A stretch of 64,000 nucleotides of DNA from Melastoma dodecandrum. Lineage: Eukaryota > Streptophyta > Magnoliopsida > Myrtales > Melastomataceae. A model generated the notes under the pieces. That model was not told the origin of the DNA. It worked only from the letters and a program-made list of their open reading frames with translations, and ran no database searches. This document shows, in pieces, positions 47,181-58,917 of the stretch (the first letter of the stretch is position 1; each line of letters begins with the position of its first letter). Both the position numbers and the translations under genes were made by a program. Location of the stretch: the NCBI GenBank assembly GCA_029817715.1, contig JARUPY010000085.1, positions 2,852,001-2,916,000 of the forward strand. Direction: 5' to 3'.

Positions 47181-47306
47181 TCATGAGAAGACATAGAACC
47201 AGTAGAGGAAGACGACGGAGAAGGACTGGACGAGATGGGTGCGGCGACGGACAGAGGATCCGATCATATAACCGGAGAGGAGGATTTCACTTAAGACGGG
47301 AGACAT
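47181..47306 (-). CDS. sucrose-control conserved-peptide uORF (SC-uORF, CPuORF1)
   Basis: In the bZIP leader, 158 nt before the main ATG, a 41-codon frame starts MSPVLSEILLSGYMI, contains RRRTHLVQ and ends SFSVVFLYWFYVFS then TGA. This is the conserved peptide of S1 bZIP leaders. At high sucrose the nascent peptide stalls the ribosome and lowers translation of the bZIP frame. The conserved C-terminal Tyr-Trp-Phe-Tyr-Val-Phe-Ser is intact. It is too short for the 60-codon cut-off often used in ORF calling. Confidence 0.95.
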   Translation of the reverse strand: MSPVLSEILLSGYMIGSSVRRRTHLVQSFSVVFLYWFYVFS

Positions 47307-47511
47307 GGATGCGGAGCATCAATTAGGACAGGGGGACGAGGAGGCAGCCATAGACCAAAAGGAACGGGACCAGAGCCTCGAGAGGGAGAGGGGGAGGGGG
47401 AGGGGAGGGGGACGAACAGAGAAACGAGGCAGAAAGACGGAAAGACAAACGGACGAGGAAGGGAAAGGAGAGGGGAAGAGGAGAGGTTACTGAAGGGGAG
47501 GAATGGTTGGT

Positions 47512-47517
47512 TTTATA
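47512..47517 (-). promoter_or_regulatory. TATA box of the bZIP gene
   Basis: CCTATAAAACC on the - strand, about 205 bp before the uORF start. It would give a leader of roughly 450 nt. Confidence 0.55.
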
Positions 47518-50500
47518 GGCCAAAAGCAGGGGGTAGGAAGGAAGACTGGGAAGAGAGGAAAAGGAAAGGAAAGGAAGGTGGGAAGGAAGTCGGGCATATT
47601 TTAAATAAATAAAAAATATTTTAAAAATAAAGAGATAAAGTTGCAACTTGCAAGTGGGGTAGGAGGGAATTTGTTTTCACTCAATATATAATGATTCCAA
47701 AATCAGTTTAAATTTAATTAAGTATATATTTTTATAATATAAACATATTTTTTATTTAAAATTTTTTAAGATTGTAAAGTTTTTTAAGTCACGCTAATTT
47801 TAAATTGATCTGCACATAAATATTTGGCAAATTCGAAATTTAATTCATTACAAGTACAAATAAAATATTTAATAAGATGAAATACTTATAAAAGCCGCGA
47901 ATCTCGACTACTTTATAAGATTTTGGGATAGCCTTTTTATTAATTTGTTTTCCTTTTTTTATCGTCGTATTTTAACTACCTCTTAATTCCGTCGCTTCCG
48001 TGACATATATCCTCGAACAACACCATGTATTTTGTCAAAATGGGATGAAACTCGCTATTCCTTTATGGGCGAAAAAGCAGTACCCACGTCTAAATGTGTT
48101 TGAACATGCTACTTTATGAGTAAATGATAAAATATTAGACGATACTCAACTAACAAATAATGATAATGAGTTGTGGTATTAAATAAGTGAAGGTCGGAAA
48201 CTACTGCCTCCTCCTGAATAGACGAGAGGGTTCCACCGATACTTTGACATCTAATAACCTATGACAATTGACTGTAATACATGGAAACATGTCTGTGTAT
48301 CTTTTGTACAACCCATTCTCATATAAAGTATTTATATCCTAAAATAATATTCATAGAAAAAATACCATCGCAAAAATATATTTTAGACAAACGTTATTTC
48401 GAAACTTACCTAGAGTTTTCGGACCGGAGCACACCGTCTGAGTATACCTTATCGGGTGCCGGACTAAAAAGTCATTTTAAACAAATAATTGATCGTATCC
48501 TTCATTTCAGAGGAGCAATCAAATCACGAGCCCGACTAAAATTAATAATCGAATAAAATAAAAAGCGAGAATAGCGGGGACGAATCATTGATTCGGTTCG
48601 GATGCATGTGAATCCCCAATTATTTCATTTTTTGATTGTACGAAAATGAAGGGGGAGAGGGGTATCGATTCCCGAGAACTTACCGCAGCCTCAAAATTCG
48701 TATTGGTTTATATAAGTTTATTCGGCACGTGTACCACCCACCAACCACATGTTTCGTAAATTTCACCCGATGGTAGTTTTTCGTGCTAACGTTATTATTC
48801 TCTCTTTTTCTTGAAAATCTTAAAAGGCTTAGTTAAAAGAAAATTTCAATGAAGTTTCGCGATATACCAGGTGGTGGTGGGGGGTTCGAATTTATTAGAC
48901 AGGCAGAAGAGGGGGGCAGGTCAGGGGTTGTAATCGTCTGATATAGAATATCCCAATAAATATACCCTTTTCCTATTTCTTTTCTCTAGTCGTTTTTGTT
49001 TTGTTGACCTAATATTTTTTATTGTTCGACCGCCACACAGTCCCTATTATCTAACCTTATCTTATCCCAATGGAATCCTGCTCCAAGGTTTATATTCCAC
49101 GCTAGTATTTATTTGTTCGTTGAAATCCCCAACCAGAAAGTTGTAGTAATCATCTCATCTCTCGTACACTGTTCCAGATCCCAGTCCCAGCCACCTAAGA
49201 ACGAAACGAACGTCGTCTCCATCTCAATTACGCGTGAGCAGGTTCTTTGGGCCTACTTGGGATGGAATCGGGGCTTGTTCCCTTTCCGAAGCCCAACTAT
49301 TGTCGTTCCCTTAGGGCTCGTCGACTCCGATTTCACGCACGCAACCCCGACTAAATTTCGTACGATTAATGAAAAACAAAAGAGTAAAGAATAGAATGCA
49401 AAAACAACCTGCTCTCTTCCAAATTAAACGTTCTTTCTTATAAATAATTTTCAAAATATCTATCATCCTCAACGAAACCTTAAAAATTGCAAATTCGATT
49501 GTATTTAAAACAACGAGTTGTCGATTTTTTTTTCCTCTACGAACAGGAGGATTAGGAGGTGTAGGCATATGTGTCCTTTTGGGATCCCACTTATTTTTGT
49601 CTTCTATTCCACCACTTTTTGGAGGAGACACATTCAAGTGGGGGGAGTGGCTTTACTTTTTCTGGTTCCCTTTTGTTTTTAATATTTTTTTTTGCCCCCA
49701 CCACAAAAGCACCTCGCTTTAGGGCAGGTCGCGTGTACAAGAATATCTTTAGCATAATCAACTACCATATTGAAATCAACATGGCCTTCATGTTACATTA
49801 TCAAACCCCCTTTATGTTCTCCAAGTAAACAACACACGACATAAGTACCCCTGTTGAATTTCGTCCTCCCATGGCCAATCCACATAAAAGGAACTACTGG
49901 ACTTGAAAGACCTTCCTCCCTCGAGGGATTAAGACAACGTCTTCACTATCACTACTACAATATCCTCTTTCTTAGTGTTGTTTTTCTTTTTGTCATTATA
50001 AAACGATGATGGGCAATCATAAAGGGGAGATGCAAAAGTTGCTTAAAAAGCAAATAAACCCCAAAAAAAAAAGGAGGAGGAGAAGAAAAGGTTTTTGGCC
50101 CATAATCTCTGGCTTGGATTGCAGTCGTCGTCCTCCTCCTCCACGTTCTCTCCTTCTCCCTTCTTCTTCCTCTTCCACCACCGCCTCGATCGACTACTAA
50201 ATATATTCGATAAATACTTCATTGACATCGAAACATTCGTTTATTTATGTATTTTGTTTACTCTCCTTTTTTTTTTAATTTGGCGGGTCCCGCCGGTCGA
50301 AATTATTTCATCGAAACCGTACAAACAAAGGCATATATATGATTTCATAAGGTTATCGGAATAATTTCTTTTCATGGAAATGTCATGTTAACGAGAAAAG
50401 TTTCGGTCATTCCTTACTGACAAAGTGATAAAAAGCTCAGCGTATAAAATAACAGCCTACCATTAAAGTAAAGGATGCACTATTTTATTTTTATACTAAT

Positions 50501-50719
50501 AAAATTTAGTTCGAACTTTTTTGGATAATTAGGCTCGAAGAATGATTATAGCGAGTAATAATACATCCTGCTGAAAGCATAACAAATCTGAAAGCCAGGA
50601 AGAGTTGGTGATTAAGACAAGGAGGAGCAGGAGCAGGAGCAGTAGCATCAGCACCTTGGGATTTTCAAGCAGAGAAAAGGATAATAGTTTTAATCGGGCT
50701 TCTCTTCTCATCGCCTAGC
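47518..50719. other. AT-rich spacer upstream of the bHLH gene; no gene seen
   Basis: Long AT-rich stretch with only short random frames. No TIRs, LTR ends or conserved protein pieces were recognised. The last few hundred bases are the bHLH promoter and leader. Confidence 0.55.
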
Positions 50720-52353
50720 ATGGAAGAAGATCGGGAGTATCCAAATTTCCATCTCCCCCATGATCACCATCGCCATCATCATGTCCTTACTGAAGCTCAT
50801 CATGGATTGCTGTAAGTACCCACTAGCCAAAGAAAAAACAAAAGCTATGAACTTCCTCTTTCCTTTCATGCGTATCTGGTTTTGACGTGTTGTTCTTGAA
50901 CAATTTGCTGAAATCCCCCCCCCCCAACCCTAGGAGGAAGCCTCTTGGAAGTGTTGGTGGCCATGGGTCGTTCTATAATAACTACTGGAGTCACCATCAT
51001 GACTCTAGTGATAGTAGTGGCAGTGTTAGCAGCGGCGTTGGCCGTGAAGTGACGCACAAGCTGACATCCGAGTTCTCCTTCCCGAGGTTCGCCGAGTCGT
51101 TGACGAGCACGACCTTTGGCATCGCGGAGTTGCATCTGGGGCCTTCACACCCCGAGGATAATTCGTGTGGAGACGATCGTATCCTCGGGGAGAAGCTCGT
51201 GTCGAGGACAGCGTTCGTCGAGGGGCGCGAGGATTGCTACGGTGGTCACGGGAATTCGTCGATGACGTCGAGGGGTGATTACTCGTGCATTTTTGGACCC
51301 GTTTATTCGACCGCGGATCTGTTCAAGGATCAGGGGTCGGCGGGAGTTCTCTTGGACTGCTATGAAGAGAGTGCCCCTGCCGCATTTGACTTCCTCGGGG
51401 ACAGGAATTCGCCGAGGCGGAACGATGAGGTCGGTGAGATCACATCCGACGACAACACGCTCGGGTTCCTGCGACGTCCATCGACAGAGCGACACAGCGT
51501 TGTAAGTCATGCATCTGTCTATCTGTTTTGTTTTGCTTTTCTTTTTCTGTAAATCCTCGGAAAGGATGTAGTATTACAACAACCTCCTCGTTACCACAGC
51601 TGCTGGAGATCGCTGCGCCATCCTTCCCCGACAAGAAACCGTTCTTGGACTGTAAGAGACCCAACTGCAGCTCGGACGCGACAATAAACGACGGGGAGGT
51701 GGTCCCTCAGAAGAAAAAGAAAGTAGAGGCAACTCCACCATTGAAGGTGACTTGGAGCAACCTTTTTATTACTGCTGCAAATGATGTTTTGTCATATGGG
51801 ATGTCTGAAAACGCAACAACTAAACACGATGGCAGGTAAGGAAAGAGAAGCTGGGCGACAGAATATCCGCGCTGCAGCAATTGGTGGCTCCCTTCGGCAA
51901 GGTTAACAACACCTCTCTCCTACTCCCCTTCGTTTCATCCCTGCTTGCCTCTGCGCTTCGTAATTCCTACTTCCATCTCGCATATGTTTACAGACAGACA
52001 CGGCGTCCGTGCTCTTGGAGGCCATCGGATACATCAACTTCCTTCAGAACCAGGTCCAGGTAAACAATCGTTAACACTGCCCCGAAAATCTCTCTGCCTG
52101 TAAATTCATTGCCTGTTTGTTTTGGTTCGACTCTTGTGAGTAGACCCTATGCGTCCCCTACATGAAGTCCTCCAGGGACAGGAACGTCGGTGGCCCGCCA
52201 CTGCATGCTGGACTCCGACCCCGGGGACTATGCCTCGTGCCGTTACCGTGCATGTCCCTGGTTGCGGGCGATGGTGCGGGAGACGGGGGATTATTAGGAA
52301 GAGGAGGAGGAGGATTCTGGCCGCCTGTGCCGCCGTACTATTGCAGCAGTTAG
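50720..52353 (+). CDS. bHLH transcription factor, atypical basic region
   Basis: Six exons (50720-50811, 50934-51501, 51600-51746, 51836-51901, 51994-52059, 52144-52353) give 382 residues in frame. The N-terminus is His-rich, followed by a long Ser/Gly-rich region. The bHLH spans exons 4-5: VRKEKLGDRISALQQLVAPF, GKTDTASVLLEAIGYINFLQ. It is followed by TLCVPYMKSSRDR and RGLCLVPLPCMSLVAGD, typical of the bHLH110/bHLH123-like subfamily. The basic region lacks the His-Glu-Arg set that reads the E-box, so DNA binding may be altered or may need a partner. A C11 run lies in the acceptor's pyrimidine tract before exon 2. Complete. Confidence 0.9.
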
Positions 52354-52948
52354 AACAGAACGGAACATGTTGTGTCTTTATGATATAAATGTGAGTTTGT
52401 TAGAGGGTTTTTAAGACACAGCATTTAATCGTACGATGTAATCCACGGGGGACAAGTTACGGGGCAGCATTTTCACGACATTGCGGGGACGACTTATCAT
52501 TTTCTGCGTCTGGCCCAATTCAGTACTGGAGGCCCATGCCAAAACGACCGGTCTGGACGTGACTGGGCCCTTGAAGTCTGTGTTTGGGCCAGGGGGGATC
52601 GTCTTCCTCGGTGGGTACCATCCCCCGGCATAGCTGCCCGATTGACACTCGGGGCGGTTCCTGTCGGGCACCCACCAAATTCGCGTAACCGTTCCGTAAC
52701 CGCCCTTCTGCTCGTTTCTTTCCAGTCGGAGAAAATTCAGCAAGATTCCCGATCCCTCGCTCGTCGGATGACCGATCATGATGCTTCCTGAGGTAGAATG
52801 CAGGTCCGGTTCCGAGGAGTTTCTCGGTTCCTGTGTTTAGTTACCGTCTCGGCGTCTTGTTGTGCTGTGTCCCATTGAATCCGCCCGCTTTGGTTCCTTG
52901 TTGACTTGTGTTGTATGTTCCTGTTTGAATCTCGTCTTCACTCTTCAG
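52354..52948. other. 3' flank of the bHLH gene
   Basis: A 122-codon frame on the - strand (52411-52779) is open but shows no family feature I know. It lies opposite the presumed 3' UTR and is not called. Confidence 0.4.
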
Positions 52949-53493
52949 GACTTTCAGTTTGAGGAGCAAGATGAGGTTTTGAAGTACTATCCCCAAGGGG
53001 GTAGATAAGGATGGAAGACCAGTATACATTGAGAGACTGGGTAATGTTGATGTGAGGTACTATGTTCAAGAGTTCCAGAAGACCCTTATGATTAAGTTCC
53101 CAGCTTGCTCTGTTGCTGCTGGGAAGTACATCAGTACAAGTACTACAATTTTAGATGTCAAGGGAGCGGTATGATTGTTGATTCATTACTTAAGTTCTTG
53201 ACAGATTTACCTCTGAAAATGCTCGCTTGCTCAGTATATGTGTTGTTTCCAGGGCCTGAAAAATGTCACGAAGCCTGCGTGGGAACTCGTTATGAAGTTA
53301 CTGAAGATTGACGATGATTATTACCCTGAAGTATAAGTGTCACGGATTGGATTATAAAATTAGAGCTTTCATATCACAAAGAATTGTGACAAGTAACCGG
53401 CACATATTCAGACACTCTTCAGAATGTTTATCATTAATGCTGGACCTGGCTTCCATCTCATTCTTTCGGAATTTTGGAAGCAGCCAAGCCAGG
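52949..53493 (+). pseudogene. SEC14-like (CRAL-TRIO) lipid-transfer gene fragment
   Basis: Three exon-like pieces still flanked by splice signals: 52949-53168 ([17 protein letters not shown], then [18 protein letters not shown] and [20 protein letters not shown]), 53253-53330 (GLKNVTKPAWELVMKLLKID) and 53412 onward (TLFRMFIINAGPGF). They match the lipid-binding core of plant SFH/SEC14 proteins. After YYPQG the two residues usual in the family are gone and the frame shifts, about ten residues are missing before RYYVQEF, and no N- or C-terminal domain is present. Introns are retained, so this is a decayed segment, not a processed copy. Confidence 0.8.
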
Positions 53494-53653
53494 TTTATAA
53501 AATTATTACAGTGTCTCTTACCCTTAACTGCTATTGTCTAGAAAGTAGGGCACAATATGCAGATCTTAACTCGGAGAATGCTTAGGTGATTATAATTAAA
53601 ATGCAGGTCTTACTGCCTGACTGGGAATGGTAATGAATGAATACTTTTTTCGA

Positions 53654-54203
53654 CTACATGATAGAACAGTAATTAGGATTTTCTTCAGACATGACGTACC
53701 AGACATCACACTTTTGGCATGTCTTAGGAGTCTGAGGAATGATAACTTTCTTGTCATCCTTCTTCTCATCTTTCGGAGGCCCGATGCTCATTATATAGGC
53801 ACACTTCTTGCATTTCCTCACCTTCTTTATGATCTTCACAGGGTCAGCCTCCCCAATCACCGTGACCGTGCTCTTCAATGGGTCGAGGGCAATGGAAGAG
53901 ATGCCTTCCAGTCCCGCAACTGACTTCATGACCTTCATCATGCACTTCGAACACCGGAGTTCCGCTGACACTATTATTTTCTGAGCAGAGAGATAAAAAG
54001 ATCAGGTGTCAGAATGTTCCCAGGGTACTGGCCCAGTTCAGAGCAGCAAAAGGCTGGAAGGCTTTGACAGACATTGCCAATGTAAGGCAGCAGACGTTGA
54101 TGGCATCTATGTCAGGACATGAAAAGGGTACAAGAACGGAATCCTCTGAGAAGAAGCGGAGCAGAGCTAAGAAGAAGAGGTCGGAATACTAAACCTTGGA
54201 CAT
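53654..54203 (-). CDS. heavy-metal-associated isoprenylated plant protein (HIPP)
   Basis: Main exon 53980-53654, preceded by an acceptor (TGCTCAG). It starts KIIVSAELRCSKCMMKVMKS, an HMA domain with the metal-binding CxxC (Cys-Ser-Lys-Cys) and TVTVIGEADPVKIIKKVRKC. It ends NYCSIM, a CaaX box for farnesylation. HIPPs bind metals at membranes or nuclei and act in metal and stress responses. The start exon is inferred: ATG TCC AAG at 54203-54195 followed by GT gives 111 residues in frame, but a nine-base first exon is only a best guess. Confidence 0.82.
54024..54192 (+). other. unassigned + strand open frame, possible terminal exon
   Basis: After a TTCCCAG acceptor-like site, 55 codons are open to TAA at 54190 (QFRAAKGWKALTDIANVRQQ ... 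AKKKRSEY). The composition is protein-like with a Lys/Arg-rich end. It lies inside the inferred HIPP intron on the other strand. I do not recognise the family. Confidence 0.3.
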
Positions 54204-54870
54204 GAATAATGCGAGAACAAAGTCCTATTACTCAGAGTGGGGGAGTTGTCTGCTGTTTTATGCAAATGTGCACAAGAGGAAATTGTATACCGAGAACTTT
54301 GATGGCAAAGATTGGCAGAAATAAAAAGTAAATGCTGTCACAACGTCTTGGTGTAACTAACGTAAATGCTTTTGTCAGAACAAGATATTAAATGTTCATC
54401 CATTCTGGGACCCCAATTGGATGAACTTCACCCCAATTAACATGCTGACCAAGCACAAAAAGAAAAAAAAAAAGGGAAAAAAATGACCTGCAAATTTCGC
54501 CAAGATCAGATCATAACATGAGTTGCAGATGCTCTGACAAGATAAATTTATGGGACACAGTAGGCAAAGAAGTGTCAAAAATTTTAACAGGTCAAGTGCG
54601 AGATGACAATAACAGACTTCAGAGTGTAGTGTAGATAAAACATTGCTTTCAGGGGGTGAAAAGAAAAAACAGTCTCCCTTGTCACTGTCGCGTGTAATGA
54701 TCATCAAATACAGCAGAGCAAGAAAAATGTTCCCTGAGTGAGATTCCAAATTAACAACTTCTGGCAAGCAGAATATATTAACAAGCTATTTATGTTACTA
54801 CAGCCTAAACAACATCTGTAGATGTGTTAAGCGTAGATACCTGTCTTCCCTTAGTGTTCATATACATCTC
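54204..54870. other. spacer between the HIPP gene and the IPK1 pseudogene
   Basis: AT-rich; no supported gene. Confidence 0.5.
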
Positions 54871-57838
54871 TCAGACCATTGTCATTCTCCGAGCCGGGTT
54901 GTCATGGATTGTCTCCAAGTGGCAGCGGACAAGCTTCTGATCTAGCCTATAGTAGTAGTCCACCTTCTCCAGAGGCTTCAAATCCAGGTCAATGAAGAAC
55001 ACCTAGAATTCATTCGGGAATTTGATTATTTATGACTAGGCATTGATGGCGTTGCAGTCATAGGACAAGGAAATAGAATGAAAGCAAGGACGAAGAAAAA
55101 GCAGCCCCTTAGGACAACAAGATATTTCACAACTCTTGCACGGACACGTCAACGACTTCACCAAATGGTGCAACCATATCAAAGTAAACAATACCAAATG
55201 TTTTTCAACAGGAACATGAAGTAATACCTAGTAAGCGAAAACTTGGTTGGTTGACGGAAGGATGACACTGTCACCCAATGAATCAGACTCCCCATCTTTT
55301 CTCCGTTTGAAACAGAATATCAAGCTACAATCTTTCACAGTTGCTGCGACCAAAAAGTTCCTCACAATCCCCAAGCTCTCCTCAGTTGAAAGATAATGCA
55401 ATTCTGACCACTTTTTTGACGATTCAACCAGGTCAAGTTCACTATATACTGGACAAGGCTTAGATTTGATGTTGTAATATGCATGCATAACCCCTTCTAT
55501 GTCATAATTATCAAGCTTCTGAACCTCCAGAAGACGATTCAAAACTCCAGACTTGCATATTGTCTCACAAAGTAGCTCGAGAAAGGGTCGAGTGTGAAGG
55601 TCCCCATCAGCATGAATGATAAACTTAGCAAATCTTCCACTGCTGCTCCAGTCAAAGAGGTAGTGGTGGTGCCTGCAATGACTCCTAAACTCCCAAAACA
55701 AGAGAACTGTTAAAAAATACTAGAAGATTGTTCTTGGGGTTGTCAACTAGAGCTTTCAAGGCTTTACTTAATCTTTCCTTAGATCCAGAGAAGAGATCTA
55801 AAGGATCATACTCACTCACATCTTCAATTTGTCAATCAAGCAGACAAGATCTACAATTAGACTTGGACAACAAATTAGCGGAAATATGTATATCCACACA
55901 AAAAAGTCTCCTGGCTATCACCTAAAAGTGCATCTGCTCTACACTGAGCCACGAGCAGTTAGATTGAAGACATTTCCATTTAACAATGTACACGTGCACC
56001 TCATGATTATATCTTAACAGCATATACATTACGATTATATGCCGACAATGTATACCTCATCATGATGGAACTTCCAGAGTTGGTGAATCTCAATTCTTAA
56101 AACGAGTTACACTCTTCTTGATGGCATTTCGTTAAGCTATGTATCTTGATGATGGAAGAAATCCACGTTTGGGCTACTCTTTGAAACCTGCAACAATTCC
56201 ATCAAAAGCGTAAATAGTTAGTAAAATGAGCAGAAACATGAGTATAATTAATTTCTGAAGGAAGGAACAAAGTAAAAGTACCTTGATTTCAACGGATAAG
56301 AAAATATCTACTTTGGGGTTACCTGAGGTCAAAGGAGTGAAGTAAGAAATTAATCAGTTGGTGTATTCCAAACTTTCACCCGCAACAGCCACATCCACCT
56401 CTATGCTACACAAACCCCAGCACAAAAAGCCATTACGCACTACTCTTTTCATGATTTTACTCAAACTACACCAAAGAAGGCAACATGATAAAACCAGCTA
56501 TGCCACAAGATATTTGTAACTTAATGATTTTAATGCAATTTTTGGACTAACCATAATACCAGCACACCATAAATCCCACCAACCAAACAAGAGATGTCTA
56601 GACCTTAAGAACATACCCTGAGGAAAGAGGGAATGATCTGATATTAGCAGTACATATGTGCCGAGGGTGTCAACCTCAGAAGCACGAATACGCCAACTTG
56701 GGCGAGAACTGTTAACATTCTTTTTGGTTTTCTCCATAAATTCCTTGGATGCGTGTACCTGAATCTGTGACATTCAACGAGATTGAGAAAAACATTTGCG
56801 ACCAATCTAAACCATCAGGAGTTTTTAGATAATTAACTTCAAAATAAAACTCTTGTACACTTTTTATTTCATACCGCATCAAAAAATTTGTAAGAATTTA
56901 CAATCCTCCAAATACCAAACAGTACTACTACATGCAACTTCAGGGTTCTCGTGAACACCAAACAATTAAGGAGAAAAAACAAGACGCAAACTCGATTCTC
57001 CATGGTAAGAAAAGTTACATAGTGAATGGACAAGCTGTTCTACCCATACCCCTGCATCTATGTGTTTGGCACCAAGCAAAGGTTTCATACGCTGGACGTA
57101 AAGTCTGGCAGCAAATTTCTTTTGTGGGGGCCAAAATAACCTCCTCATAGTCCTTCCACAATAGACGTTTGTGCTTGGAAAAGCTTGAGGAACCATCCAG
57201 GGAATATACTATCCCTCAAAACCTTATGTATCCGCAAGACTTTCCCCAGCTAAACATTGAAATGAAATGTTTCATCACGATTCCACAATCAAAATGAAAC
57301 AAAACGATGAGTCTTTCATCCTAGAAATACAAACAATGCAGATTGCATAAGCCAGGTGACAGACTCTAAATTAAAGAAAATACATCAAACATCTTTCATG
57401 GCCGTAGAATAAGGTACCATCGAAATTCCACCACAGCGGCACATCTAAGCAATCGTAATCCAACTCCCCACAAACTATCCTCGTTGCGTTCTACATCAAG
57501 TCGAATACCAACTAAAAGAAACCATCAAACAGAAGCCTTTTGGCAGATAATTCCATGCTTTGATCAAGAAAAATATTCCGTCGAGGGAGTTGAAAAAGAA
57601 AACCACCACCCGGCATCTGATGTGGGATTATCTGAAAAATGAGGACGATCCGTTCCAAAGGCGACCGAATAATATAAAGAGAGAACCCGAAAGAACGTCG
57701 ATACATGAAAACAAGAAATAGACAACACGCTGGGGAGAGGGGGGATGAACCGGTGTAAGAGAGGACAATGTTGGCCGCTCCCTCTCCCCTGTAGACCCAG
57801 TCGCCGGCGTCCTTCTCGTCCAACGTCACCTCCATCAT
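54871..57838 (-). pseudogene. inositol-pentakisphosphate 2-kinase (IPK1) pseudogene
   Basis: Homology runs across the whole gene in order: start MMEVTLDEKDAGDWVYRGEG (57838), GKVLRIHK (57249 down), LLWKDYEEVILAP, MKPLLGAKHIDAG, SLFPQG (56640), VDIFLSVEIK, PKRGFLPSSRYIA, SEYDPLDLFSGSKE, SGVLNRLLEVQKLDNYDIEG, VAATVKDCSLI, and a last exon VFFIDLDLKPLEKVDYYYRL (55002-54871). IPK1 makes phytate (InsP6) from InsP5. Lesions: frameshifts near 57200 and 57120, TAA at 56134-56132, TGA with a 7-base offset at 56092-56090, TAG at 55687-55685 with further shifts, and TAG at 55230-55228, the last codon before an intact donor. Introns are kept, so it decayed in place or by segment duplication. Confidence 0.88.
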
Positions 57839-58917
57839 CTCTCCCAACGCCACCCACGACCCTCTCAAAACCCAAAAAAAAAGAAAGAAAAGGGAACCAA
57901 CTTTACGCCACCCAACGAGGTAGAAACGAGTCTCCCCACCCGCCGGATTACGAGGGCAGAATTTGGCAGCGGGGTGTAAGCGAAGGTGATGGCGCCACAC
58001 TTTTTCTCCACTTCCACTCGTAAGAACAAACCTAGCAGAACAGAGCATGCAATGCTAGCCTAGGCGACTCGGATAATTGGTTTTTTCTCCTAACTGGTTT
58101 GTGTTTAGATTGAGGTTAAGATCTGAAGAAGGATGATTAAGAGATCAATACTGGGTTTCCGATTTGGACATCTTTCGGTTTTCTTACCAGTATGCAAGAC
58201 AGAGGGCCTTGTAAAATAACTCACAAGTCTGGCCTTAACAAGAACTTGACAATTGACCCATCCTCCAGCCATTTCATCCCTGGAGTCTAATTTTTCATCC
58301 CTTTTGAGCCTAACCCAACTCTTATCACAACTTGGGGTTTGTCTCTGGCTGTAGTCGTTCAGATTCAGACAAAATTTGCAAAAAAGGGGTTCTTACCAAA
58401 GTGCCAGAGAAGCCAAACACATCCCCCCCCACCATATGCTTTTGGTACTACTTACTTTTGTGAAGCCAAGGCACCCATTGGGGAACGAAACAATCATATC
58501 CCCCACACACACACCCACGAAGAGACCACAAAAAAAAAGGAGAGAATCGCTATGATTCTGTTTTCAGTGGAATCCCCCACAAACACCACACCCCTTCCTT
58601 CCGGGGCCTCTGCAAATAAATCATAACAGTTTGTTGTCGTCTTGTCTCCTCTCATCCTTACATCCGAAGACGATGGTTTCACAACAACAGCGAACGACAG
58701 CCATGGACGACCTCGACCACGACTGACTTGGACACACTGCTAGTAATGACTACTGTCTCGGTTTTGTTATGTTCTACTTCTTGCTATTGTAAGAAGACAT
58801 CCCCACCCGCTTTTCAACAAACCCGACTGTCGATTTCTCATACTATGTGCACCATCGACTGCCAGATACGTGGGGATTTTAACTGATGCGATAGACCCTC
58901 CTGACGACTTCTGATCC
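57839..58917. other. spacer between the IPK1 pseudogene and the DUF761 gene
   Basis: Contains the old IPK1 promoter and 3' UTR of the DUF761 gene. No gene seen. Confidence 0.5.

Noticed and set aside
52411..52779. 122-codon - strand frame after the bHLH gene
   Set aside because: Protein-like composition, but no recognisable family or splice context; not enough to call.
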